Origin: Spirochaetales bacterium
GTDB taxonomy: Bacteria; Spirochaetota; Spirochaetia; Treponematales; UBA12059
DNA: 53,081 nucleotides
Reading direction: 5' to 3'
NCBI GenBank assembly: GCA_016926955.1
Contig: JAFGNN010000091.1
Location: forward strand, 1 to 53,081
Notes under the pieces: model-generated
Seen by the model: the letters and a program-made list of their open reading frames with translations, nothing else
What the model was told of the DNA's origin: nothing
Databases searched by the model: none
In this document: one piece after another, positions 32,147 through 41,062 of the stretch
Layout: each line of letters begins with the position of its first letter
How positions within the stretch are numbered: position 1 is the first letter of the stretch
Position numbers and translations under genes: made by a program

Positions 32147-32955
32147 GCCAGGGCGCTGAGCAGGTCCATGACCAGGGCCTTGAGCTCCGACTCGACGCGC
32201 TTTCCGACCTCCACCACTTCCGCGTGGTCGAGCGGGGCGGAGCTGATGCCCGCGGCCATGTTGGTCACGCAACTGATGCCGAGCACGCGCATGCCGAGGT
32301 ATCGGGCGGCGGTCGCCTCGGGCACGGTGGACATGCCGACGAGGTCGCCGCCGATGGCGCGGACCATGCGGATCTCGGCGGGCGTCTCGTAGGCGGGGCC
32401 GGTGAGCGCGGCGTAGACGCCTTCCTTCAGGGGCCGCTTGGCCTTCGACGCGGCCACCGCGCGGAGTCCCTGATCGTAGACGGAGCTCATGTCGAAGAAG
32501 CGGGGGCCAAAGGGCTTGCCGTCGGAGTCGGCCGGATTCGGGCCGATGAAGGCATTGGTGCCCATCAGGTTGAGGTGGTCGCGGATCAGCACGAGGTCGC
32601 CGGGAGCGTAGCTCTCGTTGACGGCCCCGGCGGCGTTCGTGAGGATCAGATTCTTCACGCCGAGGGCCTTGAGCGCGAAGATGGGCAGGACGACGTCATC
32701 CATCGGGTGGCCTTCGTAATAATGGAAGCGTCCGGCCATGATCGCGTTCTTGCCCGAGAGGCAGAGCACGCCCTTGTGGCCTTGCACGGTGGGCTTGGGG
32801 AACTCGGCTATCTCGCCGAACGGAATCTCGCGGTAGCCGAGGCCCTCGACGATGCCGGAAAGTCCGGATCCGAGGATGACGGCAGTCTCGGGCTTGAAGC
32901 CCGCGGGGATCGAGGCGGCCGCGCGCTTTACGCGTTCGCCGAAGTCGCTTTTCAT
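32143..32955 (-). CDS. Purine nucleoside phosphorylase, trimeric PNP-I type
   Basis: A 270-aa enzyme cleaving inosine and guanosine with phosphate. Family blocks: AVILGSGLSGIVEGL (phosphate Ser), QGHKGVLCLSG, GRFHYYEGHPMDDV, NAAGAVNESYAPGDLVLI, LTGPAYETPAEIRM and GMSTVPEATAARYLGM. AAGGAG precedes the ATG. It is coupled to the DinG-type helicase downstream and follows the large surface protein gene, so salvage and DNA metabolism genes share a transcript. No other salvage gene is nearby. Confidence 0.94.
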   Translation of the reverse strand: MKSDFGERVKRAAASIPAGFKPETAVILGSGLSGIVEGLGYREIPFGEIAEFPKPTVQGHKGVLCLSGKNAIMAGRFHYYEGHPMDDVVLPIFALKALGVKNLILTNAAGAVNESYAPGDLVLIRDHLNLMGTNAFIGPNPADSDGKPFGPRFFDMSSVYDQGLRAVAASKAKRPLKEGVYAALTGPAYETPAEIRMVRAIGGDLVGMSTVPEATAARYLGMRVLGISCVTNMAAGISSAPLDHAEVVEVGKRVESELKALVMDLLSALA

Positions 32956-33019
32956 GGTGACTCCTTGGGTCGTGATGTGAGGCCCGGCCTCCGCCCGACG
33001 GGGAGGCGGCGGGCCTTGT

Positions 33020-36019
33020 TCAGTAACCGATATCGAGGCCGAAGGTCCAGCCCCAAACGCCCGCGTTCCCGTCCCGCCCGAAGGCGTAGGCGAACTCGGC
33101 CGCGACGATCGCGTGTATGCGCGAGAAGGCGCCCGGGAGCGGCGTGCCCGTCAGCTCGAGCCTGCCGTAGGCGGAAGGCTGGAGGAATCCGGGTCCTGCC
33201 GCCGCCCTCGCACCCGCGGCGAGTCCCGCGCGGTTCAGGTACAGCGGCAGGAGAAAGACCTTTCCCTGCAACTCGAGCGACGCGAGCGCGACGCGGGCGT
33301 CCGCCTGCGCGTAGAGCGAGGCCGCGTTTCCGGCGCCGGCGAGTTCGCCCGCCAGAGGATACCACGGATAGAGGCTTGAGGGCGAAGCGCTTCCGCCATC
33401 GACGAGGACGCGTCCCGCCGGACCGAAGGCCGCTCCGCCGAGCGGCGCCCAGGCGCCCCAGGCGGCGAACGAGAAGGCGCTCGCCGCTTCCGCGAACTCT
33501 ACCGCTCCCTCGAGCGCGGGGGCGGGCGCGTCGAGGGCGTCCATGGTCGTTTCGAGGGTGCCGCGGACGCCGATCGAAAACCCGGCCCGCGCGGATTCCT
33601 CGCCGAAGGCTCCGCGGCGTGTCTCGCGGTGGATGCCGGAATACGTCGCGCTCGCGTCGAGCGTTGCAAGCGAATCGAGTCTCTCGCCTCCGTACGGATC
33701 GCCCGGGTCCGTGGCGGCAAGACGCGAGGCGCCGATCGAGAGTCTGGCGGATATCCTTCGCCAGGAGGGGACGAAGGGGATCAGCGCGGAAGCCGACGCC
33801 GTGGCGCCGGAGAGCCGGTACGGTTCCCCGTCCGCGGAGGCAAAGAACTCGTCCCGGACGGAAAGCAGCGCGGCGAAGGGGCCGTCGTTCAGGGTCAGTT
33901 CCGCGTACGCGTCCGCCGCTCCCGCGGCGAAGTCCCAGGACGTCTCGACAAGCGCGGTCCAGCGCTCCGCGGGATCGGCGAACATCGCCCCCGCTCCGAC
34001 CCCCCGCGCGCGGATCGAATCGTCCTCGACGGCCAGGTCGATCACCGGCCAGCGGAAAGACTTGAGGATCCAGGGCCAGGGATTCCAGGTCCTGATCTCG
34101 AAGCGGGTCTCATCGCCCGGCTCGATCGCGGTCGACACGGGCGGGACCAGGTCCTCCGCGGCGTCCGCTTTCAAATAAAGGCGCCAGTGCGCAGGGTACT
34201 CGAGCGTAGCGAGCTCCGGGGCGGCCGGGTCCAGGACGCAGACGCGCTCGCCGTCTGAGAAGGCGCCGACGTAGGCCACGGCCCTGTCCCCCGCGGTCGC
34301 GCCGTACGCGACCGGGCGCTGGACCCCGCCCGAGATCTCGGCGCCGGCCACGCGCAGGGTAGTGCCGTCGAGTATGGCCGGCCGGTAGAAGCCTTCGGCG
34401 CGCGCCACCGAGAAGAGGAGGGTTCCGTCCGGTCCGCGGGAGAGGAAGCGCGGCCAGCCCAGCTCTCCGCCGGCCATGAAGATTCCCTTGTCTGCCGCGT
34501 CCTCTCCCGGTCCGGCGCCCACGGCCAGTTCGACCACGGCGCCGTCGGGAAGCAGTCGGAACACGGTCCATCGTCGTCCGCCATCCGGGGCGTCCGCGAA
34601 GTCCGCCGTGAACGCGATCGAGCCGTCCGGCAGGGGCACGGGCGGGCCGAGGCTGCGACGGGGGCCCCCGGCGAGCAAGGTCCGGCGGCTGCCGTCCGGT
34701 AACTGCTCCACGAGACGGGACTCGAAAGCTCCCGGTTCGAGGCCGACGAGGTTCCCGTCGCCGCGGAAGGCCGCGGCGGTCAAGCCCTCCACCGGCTCGC
34801 CGGCCCAGCGGGCCCGCGCGAGGTCCCAGACGCGGACCTCGGATCGTGGCAGGCCGGGGCCCGGCCTCGCGTACGATACCAGCAGCCGCGTGCCGTTCGC
34901 GGAGACGTCGAGGCGCGAGACGTAGCCGTCCACCGGGAACAGCCGTGCGGCGCTCCCGCCGTCCGGAGCCAGCGCGAAGACCGCCGCGCGGGACGCGTCG
35001 GCGAGGTAGAGCGTGCCCGCTCCTGAAGCGAAGGCCGCGACGCGGGCGGTGGGCCCCGCGCGGCCGTCCGAGCCCGGCACGAGCAGGCGCGGCGGCAGGA
35101 GGGCAAAGCGCGGCGTCGCGTCGTCCAGGAAGGCGTTCCAGAGCGTGTCCAGGTCTTCCCCGTACGCGCGCTCGAACGCGCCCTCCGAGAGGAACGTGCT
35201 CCGGTCGCCAGAGAGGACTCGTCCCTCGCCGAGTTCCTTCCAGAGCGCCGCGTAGGCTTCGGTGCCGCGCGTTTCCCGCAGCCAGCGGGAGAAGGCGCCG
35301 CCGTAGTGGTAATAGATCGTTCCCCAGGGATAGCGGTCGCCCGCGCCGGACGCCTGTGCCCAGGTCCGTCTGACGCCTTCGGCTAGATCCTGGCGGACCG
35401 TGGCCATGGAGAGGGGATCGTTTGCCCGGCCCTGGATGCCGGGCCGCCCGGAGGCGTCCTCGCTCTCGAAGGCCACCGTGACGCCCTCAATCATGGCCGC
35501 TTTCGCGGTCCAGAGCGACGCGGGCGCGAGAGCGTCGCCGAAGATGGAGGCCAGGGCGCGCCAGGAGGGCGAGCGGATCGAAAGCGAGAGCTCGTGGGTC
35601 AGCTCGTGGAGGAAAACAGAACGCAGCTCGTCGTCGAACGATCCGAGGGTCGAGTCGAGTTCGGCCGGGGCCGCGTAGAGCACGATGCGGCCGTACGGGG
35701 ATCCCGCTCGGTAGCCGTTGAGCAGGTCGGAATCGGGCGTCAGGAGGACGGGGACGCGCCCGGCGTCCCGGGGAACGGCGCCTGTGGCCGAAGGATCGAG
35801 CTTCGCCGCGACTTCCTCCCAGACGTCGTCGGCAAAGCCCGCGAGCCGGAGCGCCGTCGTTTCAAGCTCGGCGGGAAAGGCGATCGAGAAGCGTTCGGTG
35901 CGGATTTCGAGGAGGGGACGGTTCGGCGCGTAGAGGTCGGCCCGGGCGGGCAGGCAGGCGAGCAGGAAGCCGAGAACGGCGAAGGCGAAGCGCTGGTTCG
36001 GCTTGATCCCGAGGGTCAT
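33020..36019 (-). CDS. Large surface protein: gluzincin peptidase, propeller-like region, C-terminal beta-barrel
   Basis: A 999-aa protein with a signal peptide (FAFAVLGFLLACLPARA). Residues 35-270 hold a zinc peptidase domain: FLHELTHELSLS (HExxH, His138 and His142) and the third ligand in MIEGVTVAFESE (Glu178). About residues 310-580 show repeating beta blades (TLYLADASRAAVFALAPDGG, VSRLDVSANGTRLLVSY). The last 300 residues have alternating strands and end FGLDIGY, as outer-membrane barrels do. ATG 36019 has AAGGAG; the frame upstream to 36268 lacks protein-like sequence and would cover the promoter. Upstream of PNP in a likely operon. The overall family was not recognised. Confidence 0.82.
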   Translation of the reverse strand: MTLGIKPNQRFAFAVLGFLLACLPARADLYAPNRPLLEIRTERFSIAFPAELETTALRLAGFADDVWEEVAAKLDPSATGAVPRDAGRVPVLLTPDSDLLNGYRAGSPYGRIVLYAAPAELDSTLGSFDDELRSVFLHELTHELSLSIRSPSWRALASIFGDALAPASLWTAKAAMIEGVTVAFESEDASGRPGIQGRANDPLSMATVRQDLAEGVRRTWAQASGAGDRYPWGTIYYHYGGAFSRWLRETRGTEAYAALWKELGEGRVLSGDRSTFLSEGAFERAYGEDLDTLWNAFLDDATPRFALLPPRLLVPGSDGRAGPTARVAAFASGAGTLYLADASRAAVFALAPDGGSAARLFPVDGYVSRLDVSANGTRLLVSYARPGPGLPRSEVRVWDLARARWAGEPVEGLTAAAFRGDGNLVGLEPGAFESRLVEQLPDGSRRTLLAGGPRRSLGPPVPLPDGSIAFTADFADAPDGGRRWTVFRLLPDGAVVELAVGAGPGEDAADKGIFMAGGELGWPRFLSRGPDGTLLFSVARAEGFYRPAILDGTTLRVAGAEISGGVQRPVAYGATAGDRAVAYVGAFSDGERVCVLDPAAPELATLEYPAHWRLYLKADAAEDLVPPVSTAIEPGDETRFEIRTWNPWPWILKSFRWPVIDLAVEDDSIRARGVGAGAMFADPAERWTALVETSWDFAAGAADAYAELTLNDGPFAALLSVRDEFFASADGEPYRLSGATASASALIPFVPSWRRISARLSIGASRLAATDPGDPYGGERLDSLATLDASATYSGIHRETRRGAFGEESARAGFSIGVRGTLETTMDALDAPAPALEGAVEFAEAASAFSFAAWGAWAPLGGAAFGPAGRVLVDGGSASPSSLYPWYPLAGELAGAGNAASLYAQADARVALASLELQGKVFLLPLYLNRAGLAAGARAAAGPGFLQPSAYGRLELTGTPLPGAFSRIHAIVAAEFAYAFGRDGNAGVWGWTFGLDIGY

Positions 36020-36094
36020 GGCGGTGACTCCTTCCGCCGCGCGGGCGGATCGCGCCGGGGGACGGAGCCGGAGCGGCGCGGCGGGCGCGGATGC

Positions 36095-36124
36095 AGTATA
36101 GTCGAATGCGCGACGGACGGGCAA
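36095..36124 (-). promoter_or_regulatory. Candidate promoter of the surface peptidase-PNP-helicase operon
   Basis: Minus strand TTGCCC (36124-36119), 18 bp and TATACT (36100-36095), about 75 nt upstream of the ATG. It supports the 36019 start. Confidence 0.5.
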
Positions 36125-36186
36125 ACGCCTCCGGCCGGATCCGGAACGGCACGCTGACCTGCTGATTGCCCTTCGCCGGCGCCCGC

Positions 36187-36198
36187 TATCGGCCGATA
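36187..36198. promoter_or_regulatory. 12-bp perfect palindrome upstream of the acidic-repeat gene
   Basis: TATCGGCCGATA lies about 50 bp before the ATG at 36247 and downstream of a possible -35 TTGCCC (36166-36171). It may be an operator, but the promoter match is poor. Confidence 0.3.
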
Positions 36199-36246
36199 AC
36201 GAAGTACGCGTCCCGCGCCCTCGCGGCGGGGCGGCGGGTAAGAAAG

Positions 36247-39200
36247 ATGACAACGGGCCAGAAAGCATCGTTCAGCCTCCTGCTCGGCGTGATACTCTTC
36301 GCCGGGTTCGCCGTGCTCGGGTATTCCGGGCTCTTCGGCGAGATCGAGCTGCGCTTCTACAACCCGCGCATCGCCCGCGCCGCCCTGGCCCGTACGGAAA
36401 GCCTGTCCGCCGGCATGGAACGGTGGCGCTCTTCCCTCGGGGAACGTTTCGCCGCCGTCGTCGCCATGGACGCCGTGAAGCGCTCCTGGCTTCCGAACCA
36501 GGCGGCCGCCGACATCGCCGAGCGCGACCGGAGCTTCGGCCTGCTCGCGGAAGCGACCCCGGGCTTTCTCGGCGTGCGCATCCTGGATTCCGACGGCCGC
36601 CGACTCCATTACTCGGGCTTCGAGGGGGATGTCCTCAGGCGCGAGTCCTTCCGTACCGTGTACAGGGCTTGGGGCGACGAGACGGACCGGCCTTATGGGG
36701 ACTACGTGCCGCCGGATGGCCGCGACTCGACCGTCCTCATAGACACGCCGATGGACGCCTTCGCCTTCAGTCACCGCTTCTCGGACGAATTCGGCGTCGA
36801 ACGTGGCGTGGCGGTCTTCTGGGTATCGCGCGGCGGCCTGGCCGGCCACCTGACCCGGGAAGGGGTCCTGTCGGTCGGCGAGGCCACGGTTTTCGCCGGT
36901 TCGGCCGGCGTGCTCGCGGGCGTGCCCGCCTTCGGCCGCGAGGAACTCCCCGCGCGCGTGGCCGCGGCATGGTCGGACGGCCTCGGAGCCGAACCCGTCC
37001 CGGTCGCCGGTTCCGAAGCTTCGGGCGACTTCGTCCTGTTCACCGCGAGCGGACCCTTCCTGCGGGCGGGCTTTCTCGCGCCGGCCGAGTGGTTCCGCCT
37101 GCCCGGCGCGATGCGCCTCGTCCTGCTCGGCGCCGTCTTCGTGACCGTCTTCCTCGTCGCCTTCCTGATCCTCAATCTCAGGCAGGATCCGCTCGTCGTC
37201 GTGGCGGACCGGGTCAAGCGCTTCCAGATAGGCCTCGTCGAGGAATACCTCGAACGGGAAGGGGAGCTCGACCTACGCCGCTGGCGCGCCGAGCTGGAGT
37301 CCCGCAGGACCGAAGCACGCGCCGCACTGCGGCGCAAGCTCGGGAAGGTGCCGAAACGACGGGAAGCCGAGGTCGACGGGCTCGTCGACAAGGGTTGGTC
37401 CGAGATCCTCGCGGTTCTCGACGCGCGGCTCGGCGGGACCGACCGCATCGACGCCCGGCGACTTGAGGAACTTCTCGGCAAAGCCCTGTCCGGCGGCAAC
37501 ATCGTCGTCGCGGCCGCTCCGGCCGCGGATGTCAGAAGCGGAGCCGCGTCGCCCGGGACACGTCCGGCGCTGGCCGCTCCGGCGGCCGGCTCCGTTGAGG
37601 CAAGCGGATCCGTGGAACCCGAAGCCCTCGAGGAGGCGGAAGAGCTCGAGGAGGCCGAAGCCCTCGATGAGGCGGAAGAGCTCGAGGAGGCCGAAGCCCT
37701 CGAGGAGGCGGAGGAGCTCGAGGAGGCCGAAGCCCTCGAGGAGGCGGAAGAGCTCGAGGAGGCGGAGGAGCTCGAGGAGGCCGAAGCCCTCGATGAGGCG
37801 GAGGAGCTCGAGGAGGCGGAGGAGCTCGAGGAGGCCGAAGCCCTCGATGAGGCGGAGGAGCTCGCGGAGGCCGAAGCCCTCGATGAGGCGGAGGAACTCG
37901 CGGAACCCGAGCCCCTCGACGAACTGGAAGAGGTCGAGGAGCTGGAGGAGCTCGAGCTCGAGGAAGCCGCGCTCGCTTCCGAGGAGTCCGTCGAGGTCGA
38001 CGAGCCGGAGGAACTCGTTTCCTTCGAGGAGAAACCCTCGCTGACCGCATGGGGCGATGTGGCTCCCGCGGACCAGCTCGAAGAGCTTCTGACCGGTCCC
38101 GTCGACGAGACAGCGGAGACCGGCTCGAGCATACGGATCTACTCGCCGATAGGCGCCCGGGGGCCGGGGGAGAGGCTCGCCGACGATACCGCGGCCCCTT
38201 CGCCTCCCGTGGCGGATGGCGCGGAGCTCGAGGAACTCGAGGCGCTCGACGAAGAGGCGGATGAGCCGAACATGTTCGATGACCGGGCTGACGAGGACGT
38301 TCCCGTCATACCGGAATCCATCGGACTCGAGCTCGTGGACGAAGCCGCCATCGAGGAGATTCTGGCCCTCGTCGAAGGTTCCGCGGGCGACTCCGGGGCG
38401 CTCGACGTCGAAGCCGCATCCCTTTCGCTCGAGGACGACCAGGCCGATACGGTCGGGACGTCGCGCGGCGTTCAAGACCTTGGGCGTCCTCCTCTCGAGG
38501 CGAGGGATGTGTCCGCCCTGACCGCCGATATGGACGAGCTCGGAGAACCTGAAGAGCTCGAGGCACTCGAAGAGCCTGAAGAGCTTGAGGAACTCGAAGA
38601 GCTCGAGGAGCTTGGCGCCTCGGAGGAAAGCCAGGAGACGGGCTTGGCATCGCCATCCGGAGCTTCGGAACGACCCGGGGCGACTTCGGCTGAACCTCGC
38701 GCACCCGGCCGTGCGGAGATCGGACCCTCCACTTCGACGGGCGGAGCGGTCGCCGGCGTCCTTTCGGATGCCGAGGTGATCGTCGACGCCACCGGCGCGG
38801 CCTACGAGGTCAGGCGCTCGGGCGAGGACGACGAGGACGGCGACGCGCTCTCCGAGGCGGAATACGAACTCTACCTTTCCTCGCTCGACTTGAGCGACCT
38901 CGAGGGATGGCGCGATGAGGCAGGTTTCTCCGCCCCGCGTCCGGCCGACGCGTTCGCCGAGCTCGAGGCCGGCGTCGCCGCCGAGGAGGCGGACGACTCC
39001 GCAATCCGGGACGGCGAGATACCGATGCTCTCGGACGAGGAGCGCGAGCGCGTCGAAGAGCTGCCCACCGCCGAGGTCCGCGAGGACGAGGCTCCGACGG
39101 ACCTTGTTCCGGTTTCCCCGTCGTTCCTCGCCTACCGTTCCCCGGAAAGCGGGTCCCCGCGCTTCCGCGTGGCGGCGGAAGGCGAGATCGAGTCCATCGG

Positions 39201-39426
39201 CGGAGCGGACGACGCGATCGCGGCGTTCGCCGAGCTCCTCGAGCTGGGCGAGCTCGAAGAGCGCATGGAGGAAGGTTCCGATGAGGAAGATGCCTCCGGA
39301 GGCGGTTTCATCGTGCTTCGCGACGGTATCTTCCAGATCGACTCGGGAAGGGCGCGTCCGGGTGTCGGCGGGGACCCGAAGCTCAAGGCGCTGGCCGACT
39401 CGGTCTTGAGGGCCCGCCGCAGATAA
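36247..39426 (+). CDS. Two-helix membrane protein with long acidic Glu-Leu repeat domain
   Basis: A 1059-aa protein. A membrane helix near residues 7-27 precedes an extracytoplasmic domain of about 260 residues, then a second helix near 288-312 (LVLLGAVFVTVFLVAFLILNL). A basic helical segment follows, then an extremely acidic region: residues about 459-565 are tandem ALEEAEELEEAE-type repeats. More acidic sequence with further ELEELE blocks continues to the end, which has a small ordered motif (GGFIVLRDGIFQIDSG). The extracytoplasmic part resembles sensor domains in size. Start ATG 36247 has only a weak ribosome-binding site. No family recognised. Confidence 0.82.
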   Translation: MTTGQKASFSLLLGVILFAGFAVLGYSGLFGEIELRFYNPRIARAALARTESLSAGMERWRSSLGERFAAVVAMDAVKRSWLPNQAAADIAERDRSFGLLAEATPGFLGVRILDSDGRRLHYSGFEGDVLRRESFRTVYRAWGDETDRPYGDYVPPDGRDSTVLIDTPMDAFAFSHRFSDEFGVERGVAVFWVSRGGLAGHLTREGVLSVGEATVFAGSAGVLAGVPAFGREELPARVAAAWSDGLGAEPVPVAGSEASGDFVLFTASGPFLRAGFLAPAEWFRLPGAMRLVLLGAVFVTVFLVAFLILNLRQDPLVVVADRVKRFQIGLVEEYLEREGELDLRRWRAELESRRTEARAALRRKLGKVPKRREAEVDGLVDKGWSEILAVLDARLGGTDRIDARRLEELLGKALSGGNIVVAAAPAADVRSGAASPGTRPALAAPAAGSVEASGSVEPEALEEAEELEEAEALDEAEELEEAEALEEAEELEEAEALEEAEELEEAEELEEAEALDEAEELEEAEELEEAEALDEAEELAEAEALDEAEELAEPEPLDELEEVEELEELELEEAALASEESVEVDEPEELVSFEEKPSLTAWGDVAPADQLEELLTGPVDETAETGSSIRIYSPIGARGPGERLADDTAAPSPPVADGAELEELEALDEEADEPNMFDDRADEDVPVIPESIGLELVDEAAIEEILALVEGSAGDSGALDVEAASLSLEDDQADTVGTSRGVQDLGRPPLEARDVSALTADMDELGEPEELEALEEPEELEELEELEELGASEESQETGLASPSGASERPGATSAEPRAPGRAEIGPSTSTGGAVAGVLSDAEVIVDATGAAYEVRRSGEDDEDGDALSEAEYELYLSSLDLSDLEGWRDEAGFSAPRPADAFAELEAGVAAEEADDSAIRDGEIPMLSDEERERVEELPTAEVREDEAPTDLVPVSPSFLAYRSPESGSPRFRVAAEGEIESIGGADDAIAAFAELLELGELEERMEEGSDEEDASGGGFIVLRDGIFQIDSGRARPGVGGDPKLKALADSVLRARRR
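37621..37960 (+). repeat. In-frame tandem repeat encoding Glu/Leu/Ala blocks
   Basis: Units such as gaggaggccgaagccctc and gaggaggcggaagagctc alternate with single-base changes (gat for gag, gcg for gag). The array preserves frame throughout. Such tracts often vary in copy number between strains. Confidence 0.85.
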
Positions 39427-39505
39427 GTGTCCTCGGAACTTTACGTTCTGCCGCTGCCCTCCGGGGACGAGCGCAAGGACCGGCATATTTGTCCGGGCGC
39501 TCCGC

Positions 39506-39534
39506 TTGACAGCGGCGAGGCCGTTCCATACCTT
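39506..39534 (+). promoter_or_regulatory. Weak candidate promoter of the M23 operon
   Basis: A perfect TTGACA (39506-39511), 17 bp, then TACCTT (39529-39534), a poor -10. It is the only plausible promoter in the 281-bp gap before 39708. Confidence 0.3.
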
Positions 39535-39707
39535 GGGCCGATGAGCGTCCAGCCCCGCCGTGACTACCGGTCGCGGGTCCTTTCCCGCAGGTCCGGAACC
39601 CGCGCCTGTCATGATCTTGCCGCCTGGAAAGCCGGACTCCCGCCGCGGCTTCCCGCGCTCCGGCGACAGGCCGAATCCGGAACGGCCCGGGCCGCGGGAG
39701 GCGTGTC

Positions 39708-40121
39708 GTGAGGATATCCGAAGCCCTCGGCCAGGTGGCGCGCGGATACTTCTCCGCCTTCCGCGCCGGCGCCGGCCTCGTTCTCGCCGTGGTCCTCGCC
39801 GGGGGCTTGAGCGCCCTTGTAGCCTGGCCCCTCTGGCTTGCCGCCACCTCCAGCCCCCGTGCTTACGCCTTCGCCGTGCTTGGCCTTGTTCTGGTCGGCA
39901 TCGTCCTCGCCGCCGCCCGCTCGCGTTCGGCGGCCCGGCGCTCGGGCGCCAGGCGCGGCGAGCGTCTCGGCCCCGCCCGGAGTCTCGCGCTCGCGGCTTG
40001 CATGGTGGCTGTCGCGCCCGCGCTCGCCCTCGCGGCTCGCTTGCCCTGGGTCGGGATTCCGATCGCCGCCGCTCTCGTGCTGGCCGCCGGACTGGCGCTG
40101 TTCGCGCGGAGCGCTCCCTGA
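39708..40121 (+). CDS. Small integral membrane protein, about three helices
   Basis: A 137-aa hydrophobic protein: helices near residues 20-45 (GAGLVLAVVLAGGLSALVAW), 52-70 and two closely spaced ones at 95-132, separated by a basic loop (RSRSAARRSGARRGER). GTG at 39708 has gggagg 6 nt upstream. It is followed 20 nt later by the M23 peptidase gene. No family was recognised; proximity suggests an envelope role. Confidence 0.72.
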   Translation: MRISEALGQVARGYFSAFRAGAGLVLAVVLAGGLSALVAWPLWLAATSSPRAYAFAVLGLVLVGIVLAAARSRSAARRSGARRGERLGPARSLALAACMVAVAPALALAARLPWVGIPIAAALVLAAGLALFARSAP

Positions 40122-40141
40122 GCCCGATCCGTCCCCCGGGC

Positions 40142-41062
40142 ATGGCCTCCGGCGCCGGGTTCCTCGCGTCCTGCCTCGCCATCCTCCTTTTCGCGCCCGT
40201 TTCCGCCCAGGATTCCGTCCTCAGGTATCCGATCATCCGCCGGCTCGAGGCGTCCGACCTGGTGTTCAGGCAGTTCACCGACTCGGCCGCCCAGGGACGC
40301 CGCGCGGAGGCCGGCACCGCCCCCTGGCCCGACCTGGTCATGGCCTACTGGCGCGCCGAGGTCCCCACCGACGTCTTCTCGCTGGCCGCGCGCTTCGACC
40401 TGCCCTACGAAACCCTGGCTACGGCCAACCGGCTCTCCGGCCAGGAAGCCATCGGCGCCGGTCGCCTCGTGCTCATCCCCTCGGTGCCGGGAATCTTTGT
40501 CGCGGAAACCCCCGCCAATGACCTCGAGCACCTGGTGTCGGCCGGCCGCGCCGAGGAGCCGGACGCGGGCATCCCCGTCGAGCTCGCCCTGCCTTCGGGC
40601 GCGGCCCGATTCCGTTTCATCCCGGGCGCACGCTTCAACCCGAGCGAGCGGGCCTTCTTCCTCAACATCCAGTTCCGTTTCCCCCTGCCGAAGGGGCGGC
40701 TCACGAGCGCGTTCGGACCCCGCGCGAGCCCCTTCACCGGCAAGCCCGCGATGCACGCGGGCATCGACCTGGCCGCGCCGGCGGGGACTCCGGTCTACGC
40801 GGCCCGTGCCGGGACGGTCGTGGAAGCCGGCTTCCACCCGATCTACGGCGAGTACCTCGTGATCGAGCACGAGGGACGCTGGTCGACCCTCTACGGCCAC
40901 CTCTCGAAACGGGTGGCGGCATTGCGCGACGTCGTCTCATCCGGTAGTATCATCGGAGAAGTCGGCAGCACGGGCCAATCGACGGGTCCGCACCTACATT
41001 TCGAGGTCCGCCTCGGGGGCGCAGCGCGCGACCCTCTGCCGGTCCTACCCCGGAATCCATAA
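40142..41062 (+). CDS. Secreted LysM-M23 peptidase (murein endopeptidase type)
   Basis: A 306-aa protein with a signal peptide (FLASCLAILLFAPVSAQ). A LysM-like module follows (RAEVPTDVFSLAARFDLPYETLATANRL, split by family positions), then an M23 peptidase domain: FGPRASPFTG, MHAGIDLAAPAG (zinc ligands His and Asp), LVIEHEG, STLYGHLS and GPHLHFEVR (catalytic and ligand His). It should cut peptidoglycan cross-links. All zinc ligands are present, so it is probably active rather than an EnvC-type activator. Its stop overlaps the next start (taATG). Confidence 0.9.
   Translation: MASGAGFLASCLAILLFAPVSAQDSVLRYPIIRRLEASDLVFRQFTDSAAQGRRAEAGTAPWPDLVMAYWRAEVPTDVFSLAARFDLPYETLATANRLSGQEAIGAGRLVLIPSVPGIFVAETPANDLEHLVSAGRAEEPDAGIPVELALPSGAARFRFIPGARFNPSERAFFLNIQFRFPLPKGRLTSAFGPRASPFTGKPAMHAGIDLAAPAGTPVYAARAGTVVEAGFHPIYGEYLVIEHEGRWSTLYGHLSKRVAALRDVVSSGSIIGEVGSTGQSTGPHLHFEVRLGGAARDPLPVLPRNP

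Noticed and set aside
36020-36268. N-terminal extension of the surface peptidase
   Set aside because: Arg/Pro-rich low-complexity sequence covering a good promoter; the signal peptide begins at 36019.
36771-38132. 453-codon minus-strand frame rich in Ser
   Set aside because: It is the antisense of the Glu-repeat array; GAG/GAA repeats read backwards as Ser/Leu and the frame has no domain or ribosome-binding site.
39427-39711. 94-codon frame after the acidic-repeat gene
   Set aside because: Basic, Arg-rich composition, no ribosome-binding site, and it covers the candidate promoter with TTGACA.
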